Assembly (NCBI RefSeq): GCF_022605725.1
Contig: NC_065548.1
Coordinates: 9,705,644-9,769,643, forward strand
Length of the DNA stretch: 64,000 bases
Reading direction: 5' to 3'
Origin: Anthonomus grandis grandis
Lineage: Eukaryota; Arthropoda; Insecta; Coleoptera; Curculionidae
A program made the translations under genes and the position numbers. Positions 24,601 through 36,600 of the stretch are shown piece after piece (the stretch's first letter is position 1; every line of letters begins with the position of its first letter). The notes beneath the pieces were generated by a model. The model was not told where the DNA came from, searched no databases, and saw only the letters and a list, made by a program, of their open reading frames with translations.

Positions 24601-27600
24601 ACTAAGAGGTTATAAGATAAATACGCATTTTAATAATTTCTTATTCCAAAATTTTCTGAAAGCATAAGGAAATTTATTCGTTAAATTTCCACCTTTTAAA
24701 ACAGTCAAACATTTTCTTTGAAAACTTAGTAAAAGTAGGTCGGAAGAAAATATTTCCCTTGTGGTTCCTGTGTCAGTGTTTTAGGAGTGTGTGTGTTTTT
24801 ATTGTGGTGTTTTTTAGTGTGTTTTTATTGTGGTTCCTATACGGTTGGAGGAGTAAAAGGTAAGTACTGAATTTTTCTTTTACAATTGAATGCAATTTGT
24901 TTTGTCTCATACATATTTAACATAAAAGCAAAAATTACGAAAAATTTATATTTCATTAGTAGCGATTCTGCAGTAAATTTATATGACAATAAGAATATAA
25001 TTTCTCATTAATATTTTATATCAAATTCAAATGTCACAAAGGGGTTGTAACACAAGTACGGATTTTAATAAAATCTAACATAATTTCAAAATTTTCTAAA
25101 AACTAACCTTGTCTTGGGGACATTTATGCGCTAAATTTCCACCTTTTAAAACAGTCAAAGATTGAATTTTTTGTGAATTTATTCGCTAAATTCACATTTG
25201 AATAACAACTAGTAATAATAAAAGCAAATCAAATTTAAAAAATGTTACCTATAGAAATTCTAGATAATTATTGTTAGTGTTTATTTCTTTTTGCATGTTT
25301 ATTTACGATTGGATATTGGATTCATCTTAGTTTGCAGGGAGAAATAAAATAAATTATGAGAATTTATTCGCTAAATTCACATTAACATGAAAGCACTAAG
25401 GGGTTATAAGACAAATAGGGAATTTATTAAACTGATATATTTTTTCAAATTTTTCTGAAAACTTAAGGAAATTTATTCGTTAAATTTCCACCTTTCAAAA
25501 GAGTCAAAGATTAAGTTACTTGTGGATTTATTCGCTAAATTCACATTCACAGAAGATCATTAAGGGGTTATAAGACAAATAGGGAATTTATTAAACTGAT
25601 ATATTTTTTCAAATTTTTCTGAAAACTTAACGAAATTTATTCGTTAAATTTCCACCTTTCAAAAGAGTCAAAGATTAAAATACTTGTGGATTTATTCGCT
25701 AAATTCACATTCACATGAAATCACTAAGGGGTTATAAGACAAATAGGGAATTTAATAAACTTTTATATTTTTTCAAATTTTTCTGAAAACTTAAGGAAAT
25801 CTATTCGATAAATTTCCACCTTTTTAAAAGAGTCAAAGATTAAGTTACTTGTGGATTTATTCGCTAAATTCATATTCACATGAAGTCACTAAGGGGTTAT
25901 AAGACAAATAGGGAATTTAATAAACTGTTATATTTTTTCAAATTTTTATGAAAACTTAAGGAAATCTATTCGATAAATTTCCACCTTTTTAAAAGAGTTA
26001 AAGATTAAGTTACTTGTGGATTTATTCGCTAAATTCACATTCACATAAGATCACTAAGGGGTTATAAGACAAATAGAGAATTTAATAAACTTTTATAATT
26101 TTTCAAATTTTTCTGAAAACTTAAGGAAATTTATTCGTTAAATTTCCACCTTTTAAAAGAGCCAAAGATTAAGTTACTTGTGGATTTATTCGCTAAATTC
26201 ACATTCTCATAAGATCACTAAGGGGTTATAAGACAAATAGAGAATTTAATAAACTTTTATAATTTTTCAAATTTTTCTGAAAACTTAAGGAAATTTATTC
26301 GTTAAATTTCCACCTTTTAAAAGAGTCAAAGATTAAGTTACTTGTGGATTTATTCGCTAAATTCACATTCACATAAGATCACTAAGGGGTTATGAGACAT
26401 ATAGGGAATTTAATAAACTTTTATATTTTTTCAAATTTTTCTGAAAACTTAAGGAAATTTATTCGTTAAATTTCCACTTTTTAAAAGAGTCAAAGATTAA
26501 GTTACTTGTAGATTTATTCGCTAAATTCACATTCACATGAAATCACTAAGGGGCTATAAGACAAATAGGGAATTTAATAAACTTTTATATTTTTTCAAAT
26601 TTTTCTGAAAACTTAAGGAAATTTATTCGTTAAATTTCCACTTTTTAAAAGAGCCAAAGATTAAGTTACTTGTGGATTTATTCGCTAAATTCACATTCTC
26701 ATAAGATCACTAAGGGGTTATAAGACAAATAGAGAATTTAATAAACTTTTATAATTTTTCAAATTTTTCTGAAAACTTAAGGAAATTTATTCGTTAAATT
26801 TCCACCTTTTAAAAGAGCCAAAGATTAAGTTACTTGTGGATTTATTCGCTAAATTCACATTCTCATAAGATCACTAAGGGGTTATAAGACAAATAGAGAA
26901 TTTAATAAACTTTTATAATTTTTCAAATTTTTCTGAAAACTTAAGGAAATTTATTCGTTAAATTTCCACCTTTTAAAAGAGTCAAAGATTAAGTTACTTG
27001 TGGATTTATTCGCTAAATTCACATTCACATAAGATCACTAAGGGGTTATGAGACATATAGGGAATTTAATTAACTTTTATATTTTTTCAAATTTTTCTGA
27101 AAACTTAAGGAAATTTATTCGTTAAATTTCCACTTTTTTAAAAGAGTGAAAGATTAAGTTACTTGTGGATTTATTCGCTAAATTCACATTCATATAAAAT
27201 CACTAAGGGGTTATAAGACAAATAGGGAATTTAATAAACTGTTATATTTTTTCAAATTTTTCTGAAAACTTAAGGAAATTTATTCGTTAAATTTCCACTT
27301 TTTTAAAAGAGTGAAAGATTAAGTTACTTGTGGATTTATTCGCTAAATTCACATTCATATAAAATCACTAAGGGGTTATAAGACAAATAGGGAATTTAAT
27401 AAACTGTTATATTTTTTCAAATTTTTCTGAAAACTTAAGGAAATTTATTCGTTAAATTTCCACTTTTTTAAAAGAGTGAAAGATTAAGTTACTTGTGGAT
27501 TTATTCGCTAAATTCACATTCATATAAAATCACTAAGGGGTTATAAGACAAATAGGGAATTTAATAAACTGTTATATTTTTTCAAATTTTTCTGAAAACT

Positions 27601-30600
27601 TAAAGAAATTTATTCGTTAAATTTCCACTTTTTTAAAAGAGTGAAAGATTAAGTTACTTGTGGATTTATTCGCTAAATTCACATTCACATGAAATCACTA
27701 AGGGGTTATAAGACAAATAGGGAATTTAATAAACTTTATATTTTACCAAATTTTTCTGAAAACTTAAGGAAATTTATTCGTTAAATTTCCACCTTTTAAA
27801 AGAGTCAAAGATTAAGTTACTTATGGATTTATTCGCTAAATTCACATTCACATAAGATCACTAAGGGGTTATAAGACAAATAGGGAATTTAATAAACTTT
27901 TATATTTTTTCAAATTTTTCTGAAAACTTAAGGAAATTTATTCGTTAAATTTCCACTTTTTTAAAATAGTCAAAGATTAAGTTACTTGTGGATTTATTCG
28001 CTAAATTCACATTCACATGAAATCACTAAGGGGTTATAGGACAAATAGGGAATTTAATAAACTGTTATATTTTTTCAATTTTTCTGAAAACTTAAGGAAA
28101 TTTATTCGTTAAATTTCCACCTTTTTAAAAGAGTCAAAGATTAAGTTACTTGTGGATTTATTCGCTAAATTCACATTCACATGAAATCACTAAGGGGTTA
28201 TAAGACAAATAGGGAATTTAATAAACTTTATATTTTACCAAATTTTTCTGAAAACTTAAGGAAATTTATTCGTTAAATTTCCACCTTTTTAAAAGAGTCA
28301 AAGATTAAGTTACTTGTGGATTTATTCGCTAAATTCACATTCACATAAGATCACTAAGGGGTTATAAGACAAATAGGGAATTTAATAAACTTTTATATTT
28401 TTTCAAATTTTTCTGAAAACTTAAGGAAATTTATTCGTTAAATTTCCACTTTTTTAAAATAGTCAAAGATTAAGTTACTTGTGGATTTATTCGCTAAATT
28501 AACATTCATATAAAATCACTAAGGGGTTATAGGACAAATAGGGAATTTAATAAACTGTTATATTTTTTCAATTTTTCTGAAAACTTAAGGAAATTTATTC
28601 GTTAAATTTCCACCTTTTTAAAAGAGTCAAAGACTAAGTTACTTGTGGATTTATTCGCTAAATTCACATTTACATAAGATCACTAAGGGGCTATAAGACA
28701 AATAGGGAATTTAATAAACTGTTATATTTTTTCAAATTTTCCTGAAAACTTAAGGAAATTTATTCGTTAAATTTCCACCTTTTAAAAGAGTCAAAGATTA
28801 AGTTACTTGTGGATTTATTCGCTAAATTCACATTCTCATAAGATCACTAAGGGGTTATAAGACAAATAGAGAATTTAATAAATCTTATAATTTTTCAAAT
28901 TTTTCTGAAAACTTAAGGACATTTATACGTTAGATTTCCACCTTTTTCAAAGAGTCAAAAATTAAGTTACTTGTGGATTTATTCGCTAAATTCACATTCA
29001 CTTAAAATCACTAAGGGGTTATAAGACAAATAGGGAATTTAATAAACTGTAATATTTTTTCAATTTTTTTTGAAAACTTAAGGAAATCTATTCGATAAAT
29101 TTCCACCTTTTAAAAGAGCCAAAGATTAAGTTACTTGTGGATTTATTCGCTAAATTCACATTCTCATAAGATCACTAAGGGGTTATAAGACAAATAGAGA
29201 ATTTAATAAATTTTATAATTTTTCAAATTTTTCTGAAAACTTAAGGAAATTTATACGTTAGATTTCCACCTTTTTCAAAGAGTCAAAAATTAAGTTACTT
29301 GTGGATTTATTCGCTAAATTCACATTCACTTAAAATCACTAAGGGGTTATAAGACAAATAGGGAATTTAATAAACTTTTATATTTTTTCAAATTTTTCTG
29401 AAAACTTAAGGAAATTTATTCGTAAAATTTCCACCTTTTAAAAGAGTCAAAGATTAAGTTACTTGTGGATTTATTCGCTAAATTCACATTCACATAAGAT
29501 CACTAAGGGGTTATAAGACAAATAGGGAATTTAATAAACTTTTATATTTTTTCAAATTTTTCTGAAAACTTAAGGAAATTTATTCGTTAAATTTCCACTT
29601 TTTTAAAATAGTCAAAGATTAAGTTACTTGTGGATTTATTCGCTAAATTAACATTCATATAAAATCACTAAGGGGTTATAGGACAAATAGGGAATTTAAT
29701 AAACTGTTATATTTTTTCAATTTTTCTGAAAACTTAAGGAAATTTATTCGTTAAATTTCCACCTTTTTAAAAGAGTCAAAGATTAAGTTACTTGTGGATT
29801 TATTCGCTAAATTCACATTCACATAAGATCACTAAGGGGTTATAAGACAAATAGGGAATTTAATAAACTTTTATATTTTTTCAAATTTTTCTGAAAACTT
29901 AAGGAAATTTATTCGTTAAATTTCCACTTTTTTAAAATAGTCAAAGATTAAGTTACTTGTGGATTTATTCGCTAAATTAACATTCATATAAAATCACTAA
30001 GGGGTTATAGGACAAATAGGGAATTTAATAAACTGTTATATTTTTTCAATTTTTCTGAAAACTTAAGGAAATTTATTCGTTAAATTTCCACCTTTTTAAA
30101 AGAGTCAAAGACTAAGTTACTTGTGGATTTATTCGCTAAATTCACATTTACATAAGATCACTAAGGGGCTATAAGACAAATAGGGAATTTAATAAACTGT
30201 TATATTTTTTCAAATTTTCCTGAAAACTTAAGGAAATTTATTCGTTAAATTTCCACTTTTTTAAAATAGTCAAAGATTAAGTTACTTGTGGATTTATTCG
30301 CTAAATTAACATTCATATAAAATCACTAAGGGGTTATAGGACAAATAGGGAATTTAATAAACTGTTATATTTTTTCAATTTTTCTGAAAACTTAAGGAAA
30401 TTTATTCGTTAAATTTCCACCTTTTTAAAAGAGTCAAAGACTAAGTTACTTGTGGATTTATTCGCTAAATTCACATTTACATAAGATCACTAAGGGGCTA
30501 TAAGACAAATAGGGAATTTAATAAACTGTTATATTTTTTCAAATTTTCCTGAAAACTTAAGGAAATTTATTCGTTAAATTTCCACCTTTTAAAAGAGTCA

Positions 30601-33600
30601 AAGATTAAGTTACTTGTGGATTTATTCGCTAAATTCACATTCTCATAAGATCACTAAGGGGTTATAAGACAAATAGAGAATTTAATAAATTTTATAATTT
30701 TTCAAATTTTTCTGAAAACTTAAGGAAATTTATACGTTAGATTTCCACCTTTTTCAAAGAGTCAAAAATTAAGTTACTTGTGGATTTATTCGCTAAATTC
30801 ACATTCACTTAAAATCACTAAGGGGTTATAAGACAAATAGGGAATTTAATAAACTTTTATATTTTTTCAAATTTTTCTGAAAACTTAAGGAAATTTATTC
30901 GTAAAATTTCCACCTTTTAAAAGAGTCAAAGATTAAGTTACTTGTGGATTTATTCGCTAAATTCACATTCACATAAGATCACTAAGGGGTTATAAGACAA
31001 ATAGGGAATTTATTAAACTGATATATTTTTTCAAATTTTTCTGAAAACTTAAGGAAATTTATTCGTTAAATTTCCACTTTTTAAAAGAGTCAAAGATTAA
31101 GTTACTTGTGGATTTATTCGCTAAATTCACATTCACATAAGATCACTAAGGGGTTATAAGACAAATAGGGAATTTAATAAACTTTTATATTTTTTCAAAT
31201 TTTTCTGAAAACTTAAGGAAATTTATTCGTTAAATTTCCACTTTTTAAAAGAGTCAAAGATTAAGTTACTTGTGGATTTATTCGCTAAATTCACATTCAC
31301 ATAAGATCACTAAGGGGTTATAAGACAAATAGGGAATTTAATAAACTTTTATATTTTTTCAAATTTTTCTGAAAACTTAAGGAAATTTATTCGTTAAATT
31401 TCCACTTTTTTAAAAGAGTGAAAGATTAAGTTACTTGTGGATTTATTCGCTAAATTCACATTCATATAAAATCACTAAGGGGTTATAAGACAAATAGGGA
31501 ATTTAATAAACTGTTATATTTTTTCAAATTTTTCTGAAAACTTAAGGAAATTTATTCGTTAAATTTCCACTTTTTTAAAAGAGTGAAAGATTAAGTTACT
31601 TGTGGATTTATTCGCTAAATTCACATTCACTTAAAATCACTAAGGGGTTATAAGACAAATAGGGAATTTAATAAACTTTTATATTTTTTCAAATTTTTCT
31701 GAAAACTTAAGGAAATTTATTCGTAAAATTTCCACCTTTTAAAAGAGTCAAAGATTAAGTTACTTGTGGATTTATTCGCTAAATTCACATTCACATAAGA
31801 TCACTAAGGGGTTATAAGACAAATAGGGAATTTATTAAACTGATATATTTTTTCAAATTTTTCTGAAAACTTAAGGAAATTTATTCGTTAAATTTCCACT
31901 TTTTAAAAGAGTCAAAGATTAAGTTACTTGTGGATTTATTCGCTAAATTCACATTCACATAAGATCACTAAGGGGTTATAAGACAAATAGGGAATTTAAT
32001 AAACTTTTATATTTTTTCAAATTTTTCTGAAAACTTAAGGAAATTTATTCGTTAAATTTCCACTTTTTAAAAGAGTCAAAGATTAAGTTACTTGTGGATT
32101 TATTCGCTAAATTCACATTCACATAAGATCACTAAGGGGTTATAAGACAAATAGGGAATTTAATAAACTTTTATATTTTTTCAAATTTTTCTGAAAACTT
32201 AAGGAAATTTATTCGTTAAATTTCCACTTTTTTAAAAGAGTGAAAGATTAAGTTACTTGTGGATTTATTCGCTAAATTCACATTCATATAAAATCACTAA
32301 GGGGTTATAAGACAAATAGGGAATTTAATAAACTGTTATATTTTTTCAAATTTTTCTGAAAACTTAAGGAAATTTATTCGTTAAATTTCCACTTTTTTAA
32401 AAGAGTGAAAGATTAAGTTACTTGTGGATTTATTCGCTAAATTCACATTCACTTAAAATCACTAAGGGGTTATAAGACAAATAGGGAATTTAATAAACTT
32501 TTATATTTTTTCAAATTTTTCTGAAAACTTAAGGAAATTTATTCGTTAAATTTCCACCTTTTAAAAGAGTCAAAGATTAAGTTACTTGTGGATTTATTCG
32601 CTAAATTCACATTCTCATAAGATCACTAAGGGGTTATAAGACAAATAGAGAATTTAATAAATTTTATAATTTTTCAAATTTTTCTGAAAACTTAAGGAAA
32701 TTTATACGTTAGATTTCCACCTTTTTCAAAGAGTCAAAAATTAAGTTACTTGTGGATTTATTCGCTAAATTCACATTCACTTAAAATCACTAAGGGGTTA
32801 TAAGACAAATAGGGAATTTAATAAACTTTTATATTTTTTCAAATTTTTCTGAAAACTTAAGGAAATTTATTCGTAAAATTTCCACCTTTTAAAAGAGTCA
32901 AAGATTAAGTTACTTGTGGATTTATTCGCTAAATTCACATTCACATAAGATCACTAAGGGGTTATAAGACAAATAGGGAATTTATTAAACTGATATATTT
33001 TTTCAAATTTTTCTGAAAACTTAAGGAAATTTATTCGTTAAATTTCCACTTTTTAAAAGAGTCAAAGATTAAGTTACTTGTGGATTTATTCGCTAAATTC
33101 ACATTCACATAAGATCACTAAGGGGTTATAAGACAAATAGGGAATTTAATAAACTTTTATATTTTTTCAAATTTTTCTGAAAACTTAAGGAAATTTATTC
33201 GTTAAATTTCCACTTTTTAAAAGAGTCAAAGATTAAGTTACTTGTGGATTTATTCGCTAAATTCACATTCACATAAGATCACTAAGGGGTTATAAGACAA
33301 ATAGGGAATTTAATAAACTTTTATATTTTTTCAAATTTTTCTGAAAACTTAAGGAAATTTATTCGTTAAATTTCCACTTTTTTAAAAGAGTGAAAGATTA
33401 AGTTACTTGTGGATTTATTCGCTAAATTCACATTCATATAAAATCACTAAGGGGTTATAAGACAAATAGGGAATTTAATAAACTGTTATATTTTTTCAAA
33501 TTTTTCTGAAAACTTAAGGAAATTTATTCGTTAAATTTCCACTTTTTTAAAAGAGTGAAAGATTAAGTTACTTGTGGATTTATTCGCTAAATTCACATTC

Positions 33601-36600
33601 ATATAAAATCACTAAGGGGTTATAAGACAAATAGGGAATTTAATAAACTGTTATATTTTTTCAAATTTTTCTGAAAACTTAAAGAAATTTATTCGTTAAA
33701 TTTCCACTTTTTTAAAAGAGTGAAAGATTAAGTTACTTGTGGATTTATTCGCTAAATTCACATTCACATGAAATCACTAAGGGGTTATAAGACAAATAGG
33801 GAATTTAATAAACTTTATATTTTACCAAATTTTTCTGAAAACTTAAGGAAATTTATTCGTTAAATTTCCACCTTTTAAAAGAGTCAAAGATTAAGTTACT
33901 TATGGATTTATTCGCTAAATTCACATTCACATAAGATCACTAAGGGGTTATAAGACAAATAGGGAATTTAATAAACTTTTATATTTTTTCAAATTTTTCT
34001 GAAAACTTAAGGAAATTTATTCGTTAAATTTCCACTTTTTTAAAATAGTCAAAGATTAAGTTACTTGTGGATTTATTCGCTAAATTCACATTCACATGAA
34101 ATCACTAAGGGGTTATAGGACAAATAGGGAATTTAATAAACTGTTATATTTTTTCAATTTTTCTGAAAACTTAAGGAAATTTATTCGTTAAATTTCCACC
34201 TTTTTAAAAGAGTCAAAGATTAAGTTACTTGTGGATTTATTCGCTAAATTCACATTCACATGAAATCACTAAGGGGTTATAAGACAAATAGGGAATTTAA
34301 TAAACTTTATATTTTACCAAATTTTTCTGAAAACTTAAGGAAATTTATTCGTTAAATTTCCACCTTTTTAAAAGAGTCAAAGATTAAGTTACTTGTGGAT
34401 TTATTCGCTAAATTCACATTCACATAAGATCACTAAGGGGTTATAAGACAAATAGGGAATTTAATAAACTGTTATATTTTTTCAAATTTTCCTGAAAACT
34501 TAAGGAAATTTATTCGTTAAATTTCCACCTTTTAAAAGAGTCAAAGATTAAGTTACTTGTGGATTTATTCGCTAAATTCACATTCTCATAAGATCACTAA
34601 GGGGTTATAAGACAAATAGAGAATTTAATAAATCTTATAATTTTTCAAATTTTTCTGAAAACTTAAGGAAATTTATACGTTAGATTTCCACCTTTTTCAA
34701 AGAGTCAAAAATTAAGTTACTTGTGGATTTATTCGCTAAATTCACATTCACTTAAAATCACTAAGGGGTTATAAGACAAATAGGGAATTTAATAAACTGT
34801 AATATTTTTTCAATTTTTTTTGAAAACTTAAGGAAATCTATTCGATAAATTTCCACCTTTTAAAAGAGCCAAAGATTAAGTTACTTGTGGATTTATTCGC
34901 TAAATTCACATTCTCATAAGATCACTAAGGGGTTATAAGACAAATAGAGAATTTAATAAATTTTATAATTTTTCAAATTTTTCTGAAAACTTAAGGAAAT
35001 TTATTCGTTAAATTTCCACTTTTTAAAAGAGTCAAAGATTAAGTTACTTGTGGATTTATTCGCTAAATTCACATTCACATAAGATCACTAAGGGGTTATA
35101 AGACAAATAGGGAATTTAATAAACTTTTATATTTTTTCAAATTTTTCTGAAAACTTAAGGAAATTTATTCGTTAAATTTCCACTTTTTAAAAGAGTCAAA
35201 GATTAAGTTACTTGTGGATTTATTCGCTAAATTCACATTCACATAAGATCACTAAGGGGTTATAAGACAAATAGGGAATTTAATAAACTGTTATATTTTT
35301 TCAAATTTTCCTGAAAACTTAAGGAAATTTATTCGTTAAATTTCCACCTTTTAAAAGAGTCAAAGATTAAGTTACTTGTGGATTTATTCGCTAAATTCAC
35401 ATTCACATAAGATCACTAAGGGGTTATAAGACAAATAGGGAATTTAATAAACTTTTATATTTTTTCAAATTTTTCTGAAAACTTAAGGAAATTTATTCGT
35501 AAAATTTCCACCTTTTAAAAGAGTCAAAGATTAAGTTACTTGTGGATTTATTCGCTAAATTCACATTCACATAAGATCACTAAGGGGTTATAAGACAAAT
35601 AGGGAATTTATTAAACTGATATATTTTTTCAAATTTTTCTGAAAACTTAAGGAAATTTATTCGTTAAATTTCCACTTTTTAAAAGAGTCAAAGATTAAGT
35701 TACTTGTGGATTTATTCGCTAAATTCACATTCACATAAGATCACTAAGGGGTTATAAGACAAATAGGGAATTTAATAAACTTTTATATTTTTTCAAATTT
35801 TTCTGAAAACTTAAGGAAATTTATTCGTTAAATTTCCACTTTTTAAAAGAGTCAAAGATTAAGTTACTTGTGGATTTATTCGCTAAATTCACATTCACAT
35901 AAGATCACTAAGGGGTTATAAGACAAATAGGGAATTTAATAAACTTTTATAATTTTTCAAATTTTTCTGAAAACTTAAGGACATTTATTCGTTAGATTTC
36001 CACCTTTTAAAAGAGTCAAAGATTAAGTTACTTGTGGATTTATTCGCTAAATTCACATTCACATAAGGTCACTAAGGGGTTATAAGACAAATAGGGAATT
36101 TAATAAACTTTTATATTTTTTTTTAATTTTTCTGAAAACTTAAGGAAATTTATTCGTTAAATTTCCACCTTTTAAAAGAGTCAAAGATTAAGTTACTTGT
36201 GGATTTATTCGCTAAATTCACATTCACATAAGGTCACTAACGGGTTATAAGACAAATAGGGAATTTCATAAACTTTTATATTTTTTCAAATTTTTCTGAG
36301 AACATAAGGAAATCTATTCGATAAATTTCCACCTTTTTCAAAGATTAAGTTACTTGTGGATTTATTCGCTAAATTCACATTCACATAAGATCACTAAGGG
36401 GTTATAAGACAAATAGGGAATTTAATAAACTTTTATATTTTTTCAAATTTTTCTGAAAACTTAAGGAAATTTATTCGTTAGATTTCCACCTTTTAAAAGA
36501 GTCAAAGATTAAGTTACTTGTGGATTTATTCGCTAAATTCACATTCACATAAGGTCACTAAGGGGTTATAAGACAAATAGGGAATTTAATAAACTTTTAT

